A stretch of 64,000 nt of DNA, taken from contig NWQR01000001.1 in NCBI GenBank assembly GCA_002798275.1, forward strand, positions 372,001 through 436,000, given 5' to 3'. A program made the translations under genes and the position numbers. Positions 8,735 through 18,174 of this stretch are shown piece after piece (the first letter of the stretch is position 1; the number at the start of each line of letters is the position of its first letter). The notes below the pieces were generated by a model. The model searched no databases. It was given only the letters and a program-made list of their open reading frames with translations, and was not told the DNA's origin. Source of the stretch: Lysobacteraceae bacterium NML08-0793. Its GTDB lineage: Bacteria; Pseudomonadota; Gammaproteobacteria; Xanthomonadales; Xanthomonadaceae.

Positions 8735-9411
8735 GTCCGCTGAAAGACCTGTTCAAGCGGTTCCAGGCCGAGCTTGGCGTGTTGGAAGAAAATCTGCGCG
8801 GGCAACTCGCGCAGCGGCAACTGGACGATGACATCCAGGAGATGGCCGGCGCCCTGCACGACTGGCAGCAAGAAGCCAATGCCTGCAAGGCGCGGCTTTT
8901 CACCGCGGAGGAGCGCAAGCGCGGCTTGAATGCCCAAATCCACGCGCTGGAGGCTGAAGCCATCGCGCTGCTGGCAAACCCGCGCGGCAAGCGTCAGGCC
9001 GAAAGCATTGCCGAGCACATCGTCAAGCTGCAAGCACAGCGCGATGACGAACGCGAGGCGATAAAAACCCTGCGCGAGCAGCATCAGGCGCTGCTGCATG
9101 TCATCGAACAGGGCGAGCACAAGCTGCGCCGCTTGAAGCATCAACTCGACACTTTGCGCGCCAGCGAAACCCTGCACCGCGCCCAAGCCACGGTGGCGCG
9201 GCGGCAAAGTGGCGAGGACAGCTCGCCGGAAAGCTCGGTCGCCTCAGCCAAGCGCGCGCGCAGCGCCGGGAAACCGGCGGCAAGCCGCAGCAAAGCCCCT
9301 GCAAAAGCCCGTGCCAAAGACGCCACAGCCAAAGTTTTGGCACAGTTGCAACGTCGCGCCGAAAAACAGGCACAAGCCAGCCCACCCCAATCCCGCAGGA
9401 GCAAGACATGA
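8731..9411 (+). CDS. PspA/IM30 family coiled-coil protein (YjfJ-like)
   Basis: PspA/IM30 proteins coat and stabilise damaged membranes. The first ~150 of 226 residues are a long charged coiled coil beginning SPLKDLFKRFQAELGVLEE, with the DDDIQEMAGALHDW and KARLFTAEERKR segments of the YjfJ-like branch. Residues 161-226 are unusual: a Ser/Pro linker and then a Lys/Ala/Arg-rich tail (SKAPAKARAKDATAK) resembling histone H1 tails, predicted to be disordered and strongly basic. ATGA overlaps on both sides couple it to the yjfI-like and yqiJ-like genes. Assignment to PspA is good; the tail function is unknown. Confidence 0.82.
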   Translation: MSPLKDLFKRFQAELGVLEENLRGQLAQRQLDDDIQEMAGALHDWQQEANACKARLFTAEERKRGLNAQIHALEAEAIALLANPRGKRQAESIAEHIVKLQAQRDDEREAIKTLREQHQALLHVIEQGEHKLRRLKHQLDTLRASETLHRAQATVARRQSGEDSSPESSVASAKRARSAGKPAASRSKAPAKARAKDATAKVLAQLQRRAEKQAQASPPQSRRSKT

Positions 9412-10025
9412 ATGCGTTTTTGCAAACCGCCTTGAGCTTTCCCACCCTGCCCTGGAGCGTGCTGTTCACCGTGGCCGTGCTGTATTGGCTGGTAGCTGCG
9501 CTTGGCGTATTCGATCTTGATGCCGGCATGGAAGGCGACAGCCCACTGGCAGATGCCGGCGGCATCTTGACCCGGCTCGGCCTGCGTGGCATTCCGCTGA
9601 TGCTGATTGTGCTGGTGCTGTCATTCTTTGCTTGGATCAGCGTCTATTTCTTCCAACTGTATATCCTCGATCCGCTGTTTTCCGGCACGCTGCGCACGCT
9701 TGTTGGCACCGCTGCGATGCTGCTGGCCGCCATTCCGGGGATATTGATGGCATCGCTGCTGCTGCGTCCGGTGCGCCGTTTCATGCTGAAGCTGACCCCG
9801 GCCAGCCCGCCGTCATTGCTGGGCAAGGTCGGCACAGTTACCACGCCGGAAGTCGATGACCAGCACGGCATGGCCAGTTTCGAGGACGGCGGCGCCGGGC
9901 TACTGCTACAAGTGCGCGCCCATCCGCCGGATGTTTATCCGCGCGGCGAGCGCGTGGTACTGCTGGAATACCGCGAGGCCGACAACAGCTGGCGGGTCAT
10001 TTCCGAAAAACAATTCAACCGCTGA
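9408..10025 (+). CDS. yqiJ: YqiJ-like OB-fold membrane protein
   Basis: The 205-residue product has an N-terminal hydrophobic segment (SVLFTVAVLYWLVAALGVF) and two further membrane helices near residues 60-80 and 95-120. A soluble C-terminal beta-rich OB-like domain follows (SLLGKVGTVTTPEVDDQHG onward). This is the layout of the YqiJ/NfeD-like partners encoded next to flotillins. It overlaps the pspA-like gene by four bases and is followed 56 bases later by the flotillin gene, as yqiJ-yqiK in E. coli. These proteins are thought to help flotillin assembly or membrane-domain organisation. Confidence 0.82.
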   Translation: MNAFLQTALSFPTLPWSVLFTVAVLYWLVAALGVFDLDAGMEGDSPLADAGGILTRLGLRGIPLMLIVLVLSFFAWISVYFFQLYILDPLFSGTLRTLVGTAAMLLAAIPGILMASLLLRPVRRFMLKLTPASPPSLLGKVGTVTTPEVDDQHGMASFEDGGAGLLLQVRAHPPDVYPRGERVVLLEYREADNSWRVISEKQFNR

Positions 10026-10081
10026 ACGATTTTCCCCAACACTTCTCACCCAATCACGCCACACCACCACGGAGTCACACC

Positions 10082-12025
10082 ATGTCGCTGCAAAACCTGA
10101 TTCCCTTCGCGCTCGGCGCTGTCGGACTGGTCGTTTTCCTGTTCGCCATCGTCGTCGTGTTCAAGATGTTCTATGTCAAAGTCGAACAAGGCACCGCCCT
10201 GATCGTCAATGACATGAGCGCCAAACCCAAGGTGCATTTCACCGGCGCACTCATCATCCCGGTGCTGTACAAGGCCGAAGTGATGCGCATCAGCCTTATC
10301 ACCCTGCAAGTGGATCGCCGCGGCAAGGAAGGTCTGATTTGCCGCGACAATATGCGCGCCGACATCACCGTGGCCTATTACCTGCGCGTCAACGAAACCA
10401 CCGAAGACGTACTGAAAGTCGCCAAAGCGGTGGGCGTTGACCGCGCTTCGGACCGCAATGCCGTGGACGAGCTGTTCAATGCCAAGTTCTCCGAAGCACT
10501 GAAAACCGTGGGCAAAAAGTTCGAGTTCATCGAGCTGTTTGAAAAGCGCGAGGAGTTCCGCGACGAAATCATCAAGGTCATCGGCAAGGACTTGAACGGC
10601 TATGTGCTGGAAGACGTTGCCATCGACTATCTGGAACAGACCCCGAAGCATCTGCTTGACCCAAACAACATCCTCGACTCCGAAGGCATCCGCAAAATCA
10701 CCGAGCTGACCGCCGCCCAGAACATCATCACCAACGAGCTGGCGCAGAACGAGCATCTGGCCATCACCAAGAAGAACGTGGAAACCCGCGAAGCCACGCT
10801 GGCACTGGAGCGCCAACAGGCCGAAGCCGAAGCCCGGCAAAAACGCGAAATCGAAACCATCCAAGCGCGCGAAGCGGCTGAAACCGAAAAGGTCAAGGAA
10901 GAACAGCGCCTTCTGGCCGAGCAGGCGCGTCTTGAAACGGAAGAAAAAATCCAGATTCGTGACCAAGAAATGCAGCGCCAAGTGGAAGTGGCCGAGCAGA
11001 ACCGCCGCCGTGCGGTCGGTATCGAAGCCGAGCGTGTTACCCGTGCCACCCGCATCGAAGCAGTTACCACCGATCGCGAGGTCAAGCTGCAACAGGTCGA
11101 GCGCGACAAGGCCGTGGAACAAGGCGTGATGGATGTAGCCAACATCACCCGCGAGCGCATCGCCATCGACAAGACCGTGGCGATGGAAGAAGAACGCATC
11201 AACGAAGTGCGCGAAGTCTCCGCCGCCGACCGCGCCAAGCAAGTGCGCGTGCTGGAAGCCGAAGCCGCCGCACAAGAAGCCTTGGTGCGCGAAATCAAGG
11301 CCGCAGAAGCTGCCGAAACCGCGGCCAAGCACCGTGCGCTGGAAATGACCACGCTGGCACAGGCCGAGTTCGATGCCTCCAGCCGCCAGGCCGAAGCCAA
11401 GAAAGCCCTGGCCGAAGGCGTCAAGGCAGAACGCGCCGCCCCCGGCCTTGCCGAAGCCTTGGTGCAGGAAGCCAGCGCCAATGCGATTGAAAAAATCGGT
11501 GCGGCAGAAGCGCGTGTCATCGAAGCCAAGGCCGAGGCCAATTACAAGCAAGGCCATGCCGATGCCCGCGTGCTGACCGAACGCCTGAGCGCCGAAGCCG
11601 AAGGCACCGCGCGTATGGGCGATGCCCAAGCGCAGGCGATTGCGCGAAAGATGGCCGCCGAAGCTGAAGGTCTGACCGCCAAGTTCGACGCAATGGACAA
11701 GATGAGCGCGGATGCACGCAACCACGAGGAATACCGCATGGCGCTGCAAACCAGTCTGGAGCAGGCACTGGCGCAAATCGAGGCCGGCAAGGAAATCTCG
11801 CGCGAAAACGCCGAGGTTATCGCCACCGCCCTGCGCAATGCCCGCATTGATTTGGTCGGCGGCGAAGGCGGCATGTTCGAGGCACTCTCGCGTGCGGTAT
11901 CGCTGGGTAAATCGGTGGAAGGCTTTGCCGCCAAGAGCCCGTTGGTGCAGGACTTGTTGCAGAAATATCTGGGCGTAAAGGTGCAGAGCGATGCTGCTGC
12001 CTTGCCCCACGGTGAAAACGCCTGA
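10082..12025 (+). CDS. yqiK: Flotillin family protein YqiK
   Basis: Flotillins form membrane-attached scaffolds. The 647-residue protein has one N-terminal membrane helix (LIPFALGAVGLVVFLFAIVV, residues 5-24), then an SPFH/band-7 domain (about 25-215). A long Ala/Glu/Arg-rich coiled coil (about 230-560) carries the repeated EAEA/AEAE pattern typical of flotillin repeats, and a short C-terminal helical region follows. GGAG eight bases upstream of the ATG is the likely ribosome binding site. Size and architecture match YqiK. It sits between the yqiJ-like gene and the NYN/ATPase part of the block. Confidence 0.9.
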   Translation: MSLQNLIPFALGAVGLVVFLFAIVVVFKMFYVKVEQGTALIVNDMSAKPKVHFTGALIIPVLYKAEVMRISLITLQVDRRGKEGLICRDNMRADITVAYYLRVNETTEDVLKVAKAVGVDRASDRNAVDELFNAKFSEALKTVGKKFEFIELFEKREEFRDEIIKVIGKDLNGYVLEDVAIDYLEQTPKHLLDPNNILDSEGIRKITELTAAQNIITNELAQNEHLAITKKNVETREATLALERQQAEAEARQKREIETIQAREAAETEKVKEEQRLLAEQARLETEEKIQIRDQEMQRQVEVAEQNRRRAVGIEAERVTRATRIEAVTTDREVKLQQVERDKAVEQGVMDVANITRERIAIDKTVAMEEERINEVREVSAADRAKQVRVLEAEAAAQEALVREIKAAEAAETAAKHRALEMTTLAQAEFDASSRQAEAKKALAEGVKAERAAPGLAEALVQEASANAIEKIGAAEARVIEAKAEANYKQGHADARVLTERLSAEAEGTARMGDAQAQAIARKMAAEAEGLTAKFDAMDKMSADARNHEEYRMALQTSLEQALAQIEAGKEISRENAEVIATALRNARIDLVGGEGGMFEALSRAVSLGKSVEGFAAKSPLVQDLLQKYLGVKVQSDAAALPHGENA

Positions 12026-12144
12026 TGCTCTAACCCTAATGGGCATCCCTGCCTAACTAGGATGAATTGAACGATGGGCAAGGACGCCCCTACCGCCTCA
12101 AAACCGGAGCAATTCCTTATCCAGGATAACTAAAGGAGTCAGTC

Positions 12145-12852
12145 ATGGTTGAACTCACTGCGTTTCATTCAATTCCTCCTGTCGAGGCGGCTTCCACCGC
12201 CTCGATGCTGCCAGCCCATCAACCGTGCCGAGCACAGCTGGTTCTGGTGGATTTGGAAAATCTGCCTGCAGCCAGCTTGCGAGGACTGGACAAGGATGCG
12301 GAAGTCATCGTTTTTGTTGGCTCAAGGCAACAAAGCGTACCTCTGGAACTTGCCCTGCTTGCCCAGCGGCTGGGCTCTACCCAATTCCGCTTCCAGCGCA
12401 TCCCGGGCTCTGGTCCAAATGCCTTGGATTTTTTCATTGCCTGTGAACTTGGCAGGCGCCTTGAACGCAATCCGGACACCATCTGCACGGTACTTTCAAA
12501 TGACAAGGGCTTTGACCCGCTGCTGAAGTATCTGAATATCAAGGGTCTGGAATGCCAACGCAAAGGCTCATTAATCGAGCCCATGAGTCCTTCTGTTGCC
12601 GTATCTGCTGCCACTATCCCCACAACAGCGTCTGCATCCGACAACATCCCTGTCTATTTCAACAAAGTGTTGGACACTTTGAAGAAATCAGCTGCCCGTG
12701 CTCGTCCCAGCAAGAGAGCAGCGCTCAAAAATCATATTTCAGCCATGTGCCAGAAAAATATTTCTGACACGCAAATCAACGCAGTCATCCAGCACCTCGT
12801 CTCGAAAAAACTTATTGCCCTAAACGGCGAACAAATCACTTACAAGTTCTAA
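12145..12852 (+). CDS. NYN/PIN-like domain protein with C-terminal winged-helix-like region
   Basis: The 235-residue protein carries a PIN/NYN-type pattern of acidic residues: VLVDLEN (Asp36, Glu38), ALDFFIACELG (Asp95), and SNDKGFDPLLKYL (Asp120, Asp124). Such folds are usually metal-dependent ribonucleases, and all expected acids are present. After a Ser/Thr/Ala-rich linker (about 145-170), residues 175-235 look like a small winged helix (SKRAALKNHISAMCQ, AVIQHLVSKKLIALNG). AAAGGAG lies before the ATG. The gene is less GC-rich than its neighbours and has gaps on both sides (119 and 30 bases), so it may be a later addition to the block. RNase activity is inferred. Confidence 0.7.
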   Translation: MVELTAFHSIPPVEAASTASMLPAHQPCRAQLVLVDLENLPAASLRGLDKDAEVIVFVGSRQQSVPLELALLAQRLGSTQFRFQRIPGSGPNALDFFIACELGRRLERNPDTICTVLSNDKGFDPLLKYLNIKGLECQRKGSLIEPMSPSVAVSAATIPTTASASDNIPVYFNKVLDTLKKSAARARPSKRAALKNHISAMCQKNISDTQINAVIQHLVSKKLIALNGEQITYKF

Positions 12853-12882
12853 CCACTGCCCCCCCGTCCCTGACCTTCTGCC

Positions 12883-15800
12883 ATGACCCAAGCCCAAACC
12901 GAAACCGTTTCTTCCGTTGACAAGGCCGTGGCCGAAGGCGGCGCTTACGAGGTACTGAAAAAGCGTCTGGATGCGCTGGGCGAGCGCCTTAGGCAAACCG
13001 CCGACACGCTGAACCGCGAGCGCTTGGCCGAGTTTGGCGACAGCCGCATGGCATTGGTTGGGCGCTTCCGCATCCGCACCGAAAACAACTGCGTTGGCCG
13101 CGACATCGTGCAGGTCGGTGATTTGCTGCTGTTTGGCTTCAACGTGTTTTTGGGGCTGAAAAACAAGACCACGCTGCAAGACGTGTTTGGCCTGTACCGT
13201 CTGGTGGAAGTGGCGGAAGGCTTCGATGTCGAGCCGGTGGACATGGGCGGCAGCTTTCTTGCCGACCCGACGTTCATGCGCGATTTCGAGGAGCTTTACA
13301 GCTACTACAAACATGCCCGCCTGCTGCAACTGGTGGTGCGCGACGGCAAGCTGCTGGCGGCGTTCCAGATTGGCGAGAAAATCACCGACATGCGCGTATT
13401 CCGCTGGTCGATTGCCGCAAGCGGCGAGATTGGCTACATCGACGCTCGTGGCGAACGCGACTTGGGGCTGCCTGCGGCATTCGATTTTGAATGGACCCGC
13501 GCCGGACGCGATCTGGAAGTCAGTGGCCGCTTTCCGCACCTCAACATCCTCGACACGCTGTTCGTCAACACCAGCGGCGGCGACCTCACCATCAAGGTGG
13601 AAAACAATACCGAAACCGGCAGCGGCATCTATTCCGAGCCGGTGGACGATGCCACCCAATCCATCGACGATGCCCGCATCGAGTTTGCCCGCGTCGGCGC
13701 ACTGATTCTGCTGAAAGTGCTGCCCTACCGCGAGACCCAATGGCGCGGGCTGATTTACAACACCTTGACCGGCAAGGTCACACGCATGGATGCCATCACC
13801 CAAGCCTGCGTGCAACTGCCCGAAGACCACGGCATCATTTTTCCCGGCGGCTCGTATCTGCAAAACGGCGATTACAAAGCCTTTGATGCGGCCATGCAGG
13901 GGATGCAGTTCAAGCGTGCGATCCGTTCGCCCAATGGCGAGGACGTGCTGTATATCTTCTACGAGCCGCAAAGCGGGCTGGCCGCGTTGTTTGTTTACAA
14001 CATGATTCAGCGCAGCCTGCAAAACCCGGTATTTGCGCATGGCTATGCACGCCTGCCCGATGGCCGCATGGTGCTGTTCCATGCCGAAACCGACGACCCC
14101 ACTCGGGTGCACCAGATGCAGGTCTGGCAAACACCATTTGCCAGTGACGAGTTCGCCGCAGCCACGCCGCCAGGCAATACCTTCATGGGGCGACTGGGCA
14201 ATGCAGAACTGGTGCGCGGCATTTCCAATCTGTATGACCTAGCGCGTGAAATCGGCACGCCGGAAGTCTCCGCGCAGCGCTATCTGCTCCTGACCGAACA
14301 AACCCGGCGCCTATTTGACCAACATCACTGGCTAGACGATGCACAATGCCACGGCCTTGCTAGTCTCCTGCATGAAATCAGCAGCACCGGCGAGGCGGTA
14401 CTGGACGAGTTCGAGAAGGTCGAAAGCATCCGCCAGCAATCCGATACCGCGATGCGCGAAGCCATTGCCGAACAGCGGCGCATCCTTGGCCGCCTGCAAC
14501 CGGATTCTTGGAGCCATGTCGAATCATTTGTCGAAGCGCTGAACGCCATCACCGCACAGCGCGGGCATCTGCTCACTCTGCGTGAGTACCGCTATATCGA
14601 CACCGCGCACATCGACGAAATGTCCGCCACCCTGCAAGAAGCGCACAGCCGCATTGGTGCTGCCACCGGCGCATTTCTGGCAGGTGAAAAAGCATTGCTG
14701 CCGTTTGTCGAGCGCCTGCAACAACTAGATGAGGCCGCGCAAAAATGCGAAACCGCACGCGCCCTGGGCGAGCAAGTCGCGGCGATGAGCGCGATGAGCG
14801 CCGACCTTGACATGCTCTCGGCGCTGATGACCGGGCTGAAGATGGAGGACGCCACGCAAACCACGCGGGTGGTGGAAGCCATTTCCGGTCTGTATGCGCG
14901 GCTCAATCAAGCGCGCGCGCGCGCCGAGCAGCGGCGCAAACAGCTGGGCTCCAGCGAGGCGGTGGCGCAGTTCGGCGCACAGTTCGCCCTGTTCGGGCAA
15001 AGCATCGCCAGCGCGCTCGGCATGGCCAACACCCCCGAACGCGCCGACGAGCAACTGGCGCGGCTCTTGGTGCAGCTGGAAGAACTGGAAGGCCAGTTCG
15101 GTGAACACGAGGCGTTTCTCAGCGACATCCTGGCCAAGCGCGAGGAGATTCTGGACAGCTTCGAGGCGCACAAGCAAACCCTGTTGGATGAGCGCCAGCG
15201 CCGTGCGCAATCGTTGCAGGATGCCGCCAACCGTATTCTGGAAGGGCTTGGCAAGCGCACCGCACGCTTCAACCATGCCGACGAGCTGAATGCCTTTTTC
15301 GCCAGCGATCCGCTGATTCAAAAACTGCGCGAACTGTCCGAGCGACTGCGCGAGCTGCACGATACGGTCAAGGCCGACGATATCGACGCGCGCCTCAAGG
15401 CCGCCCGCGACCAAGCAGTGCGGGTATTGCGCGACAAGACCGAATTGTTCGAGGACGGCGGCACCACCATTCGCATGGGCAAGCACCGTTTCAATGTCAA
15501 CACCCAGCCGCTGGACTTGACCCTGCTACCGCGCGGCGACCATCTGGCCGTGCATCTGACCGGCACCGATTACATGCAGCCGCTGCACGATGCGGCACTG
15601 GATGAATTGCGCGCATTCTGGGATGTAACGCTGGATTCGGAATCAGCCGATGTCTATCGCGGCGAATATCTGGCCGCACAAATCCTGCAAGCGGCGCAAC
15701 TGGGGCAGGAAAATCTCGACATGGCAACGCTGCAACAGGCCAGCGCCAGCCCCACCGAACTTGCCACACTGGTCTCCCGCTTTGCCGCACCACGCTACCG

Positions 15801-18174
15801 CGAGGGCTATGAAAAAGGCATCCATGACCATGACGCCACGCTGATTCTTGCCGCGCTATTGCCGCTATATCGCAATGCCGGCAATCTGATTCACCCACCG
15901 CTTGCGCGTGCGCTGGGCGCACTGTTCTGGCATCTACAAGCGGAAAAACACAGCTACTGGCGCGAGCGTCTGCGTCAGGCACAGGCGATGTGGCAGCTCC
16001 TTGGGCAACGCGATGCACTCGATGCCGCCCTCGCTGCCTTGAGCGATGCCATAAGCACGCGGCTTAGCGCGGAAAACATCCCGCACAGCGCAGCAGACGC
16101 GCGCGCCGCCGCTCTTTGGCTCGCCGATGAAATGGGCGGCGATGCGCTTCATCCGTGTTTTGCCGAGCAGGCGGAAAAACTGCGTGCCGCGCTTGCCCGA
16201 CAACTGCAAGCGGCCGGGCTTGCCGACAACAGCCCGTCGCTGGAGCTGGCCGATGCCTGGGCACAGAGCCTTGACTGGTTCAATGCGCTCACCCGCCAGC
16301 CCGAGCACGCCGCGCTGGCGCGCTTCGCCCCGGAGGCGGCGATGCTGCGTCTGGTCGGTGAAAAACTGCCGCACGACACTCGCGCGGTCACACTGGAAGC
16401 CCGCATCGACGGGCTGCTGGGCGAGCATCCGCGTCTGCTCGATGGCACGCTCACACTCGCCATCGACGAGTTCCAGCAGCGCCTTGCCCATCACCGCACC
16501 ACGTTCGTGCCGGCCTTCCACGCCTTCCAGAAGCTGCGCCAAGAAGTCATGCAGCGCGAGCGCGAAACCCTGCGACTGTCCGAATACCAAGCTCGCCCGC
16601 TGACCTCGTTCGTGCGCAACCGGCTTGTCAACGATATTTATCTGCCGCTGATTGGCGATAACCTCGCCAAACAAATGGGCGCCGCAGGCCAGGGCAAGCG
16701 CAGCGACCTGATGGGGCTTTTGATGATGATTTCGCCGCCCGGCTACGGCAAAACCACATTGATGGAATATGTCGCCAACCGGCTCGGGCTTGTATTTATG
16801 AAAATCAACGGCCCGGCGCTGGGGCACGAAGTGCGCTCGCTGGACCCGGCGCAAGCACCCGATGCCACCGCCCGGCAGGAGCTGGAAAAACTCAATCTGG
16901 CGCTGGAAATGGGCAATAACGTGATGCTGTATGTCGATGACATCCAGCACACCCACCCGGAGTTCTTGCAAAAGTTCATCTCGCTCACCGACGGCACCCG
17001 GCGCATCGAAGGCGTCTGGCAGGGGCGCACCAAAACCTACGACATGCGCGGGCGCAAGTTTGCGGTGGTGATGGCCGGCAACCCCTATACCGAGTCTGGC
17101 GAGGTGTTCAAGATTCCCGACATGCTGGCCAATCGCGCCGACATCTACAACCTGGGCGATGTACTGGGCGGCATGGAAGACGCCTTCCTGTCGAGCTATA
17201 TCGAAAACAGCCTGACCTCCAACCCGGTGCTGGCACCCCTAGCCACCCGCGACATGGCCGACCTATACACGTTGATGGAGCGCGCCCAAGGCAAGGACGT
17301 GTCCACCAGCACCTTGTCGCATGCCTACAGCGCCGCGGAAATCAACGAAATCGTCGCCACCTTGCAAAAGCTGATTGCCGTGCGACAGGTGATTTACCGG
17401 GTCAACCAGCAATACATCGCCAGCGCCGCACAGGCCGACAAATACCGCACCGAGCCGCCGTTCAAATTGCAGGGCAGCTACCGCAACATGAACAAGCTGG
17501 CAGAAAAAATCGCCCCGGTGATGAACGATGCCGAGCTGCAACAACTCATCGCCGACCATTATCTTGGCGAATCGCAACTACTCACCACCGGCGCAGAAGA
17601 AAACCTGCTGAAACTCGCCGAACTGCGCGGCACGCTGACAGCAGAAGAAGCCGCCCGCTGGGCACAAATCAAGGCGGACTTCCTGCGCAACAAGGCCATG
17701 GGCGCAGACGATGCCGATGTAGGCGGGCGCATGGTGGCGCAATTGGCCGATATCGCCAGCGGTCTGCAACATCTGCGCCCGGCGCCACAAACGGCGCCGC
17801 AAACTCCCGCCCCCTGGGACGCGATTCTCGCCGCACTGGAGGGCATCGCCCACACCGGGCAGCACAGCGCCCGGCAAGACCCCGCCACGCCCGATATCGG
17901 CACGCAACTGGCCGAACAAATCACCCCGCTGCTGGCGAGCGTAGCCGAGTCGCGCGCCGACCAAGCACGTCTGAATCAGGCGCTGATGCATTTGGCCGAT
18001 GCCTTGCGCAGCCGCTTCACCCAAGGCACGGGGCTGGCGGAAAAATCCGCAGCCCAGCCGCCGCGCGGCCGCAAGCCCAAGTCGGCTGCACTGGAAAAAC
18101 TCGACCGCGAGCTGGAGCAAATCGACTTTCTGCGCCCCGCCCCCGACAAACCCGACCCCGCCGCCCCAGCATGA
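12883..18174 (+). CDS. Giant AAA-type ATPase (DNA repair ATPase-like, DUF3686-type N-terminus)
   Basis: The 1763-residue protein resembles large bacterial proteins often labelled DNA repair ATPase. The N-terminal ~500 residues are beta-rich (FRIRTENNCVGRDIVQVGD and repeated strands). A coiled-coil middle (about 520-830) and a helical section (to about 1200) follow. The ATPase core has Walker A SPPGYGKTT near 1284-1292, Walker B NVMLYVDDIQ near 1346-1355, and a conserved GNPYTESGEVFKIPDML segment near 1405. The C-terminus is a Pro/Ala-rich tail. The gene overlaps the next by four bases. Despite the label, its neighbours (PspA, flotillin, TelA) suggest remodelling at the envelope; the function is not established. 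Confidence 0.8.
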   Translation: MTQAQTETVSSVDKAVAEGGAYEVLKKRLDALGERLRQTADTLNRERLAEFGDSRMALVGRFRIRTENNCVGRDIVQVGDLLLFGFNVFLGLKNKTTLQDVFGLYRLVEVAEGFDVEPVDMGGSFLADPTFMRDFEELYSYYKHARLLQLVVRDGKLLAAFQIGEKITDMRVFRWSIAASGEIGYIDARGERDLGLPAAFDFEWTRAGRDLEVSGRFPHLNILDTLFVNTSGGDLTIKVENNTETGSGIYSEPVDDATQSIDDARIEFARVGALILLKVLPYRETQWRGLIYNTLTGKVTRMDAITQACVQLPEDHGIIFPGGSYLQNGDYKAFDAAMQGMQFKRAIRSPNGEDVLYIFYEPQSGLAALFVYNMIQRSLQNPVFAHGYARLPDGRMVLFHAETDDPTRVHQMQVWQTPFASDEFAAATPPGNTFMGRLGNAELVRGISNLYDLAREIGTPEVSAQRYLLLTEQTRRLFDQHHWLDDAQCHGLASLLHEISSTGEAVLDEFEKVESIRQQSDTAMREAIAEQRRILGRLQPDSWSHVESFVEALNAITAQRGHLLTLREYRYIDTAHIDEMSATLQEAHSRIGAATGAFLAGEKALLPFVERLQQLDEAAQKCETARALGEQVAAMSAMSADLDMLSALMTGLKMEDATQTTRVVEAISGLYARLNQARARAEQRRKQLGSSEAVAQFGAQFALFGQSIASALGMANTPERADEQLARLLVQLEELEGQFGEHEAFLSDILAKREEILDSFEAHKQTLLDERQRRAQSLQDAANRILEGLGKRTARFNHADELNAFFASDPLIQKLRELSERLRELHDTVKADDIDARLKAARDQAVRVLRDKTELFEDGGTTIRMGKHRFNVNTQPLDLTLLPRGDHLAVHLTGTDYMQPLHDAALDELRAFWDVTLDSESADVYRGEYLAAQILQAAQLGQENLDMATLQQASASPTELATLVSRFAAPRYREGYEKGIHDHDATLILAALLPLYRNAGNLIHPPLARALGALFWHLQAEKHSYWRERLRQAQAMWQLLGQRDALDAALAALSDAISTRLSAENIPHSAADARAAALWLADEMGGDALHPCFAEQAEKLRAALARQLQAAGLADNSPSLELADAWAQSLDWFNALTRQPEHAALARFAPEAAMLRLVGEKLPHDTRAVTLEARIDGLLGEHPRLLDGTLTLAIDEFQQRLAHHRTTFVPAFHAFQKLRQEVMQRERETLRLSEYQARPLTSFVRNRLVNDIYLPLIGDNLAKQMGAAGQGKRSDLMGLLMMISPPGYGKTTLMEYVANRLGLVFMKINGPALGHEVRSLDPAQAPDATARQELEKLNLALEMGNNVMLYVDDIQHTHPEFLQKFISLTDGTRRIEGVWQGRTKTYDMRGRKFAVVMAGNPYTESGEVFKIPDMLANRADIYNLGDVLGGMEDAFLSSYIENSLTSNPVLAPLATRDMADLYTLMERAQGKDVSTSTLSHAYSAAEINEIVATLQKLIAVRQVIYRVNQQYIASAAQADKYRTEPPFKLQGSYRNMNKLAEKIAPVMNDAELQQLIADHYLGESQLLTTGAEENLLKLAELRGTLTAEEAARWAQIKADFLRNKAMGADDADVGGRMVAQLADIASGLQHLRPAPQTAPQTPAPWDAILAALEGIAHTGQHSARQDPATPDIGTQLAEQITPLLASVAESRADQARLNQALMHLADALRSRFTQGTGLAEKSAAQPPRGRKPKSAALEKLDRELEQIDFLRPAPDKPDPAAPA

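Noticed and set aside
10046-12046. Very long open frame antisense to the flotillin gene
   Set aside because: It mirrors the GC-biased third positions and Ala/Glu repeats of the flotillin gene, encodes a Phe/Gly/His-rich low-complexity sequence, and has no recognisable family.
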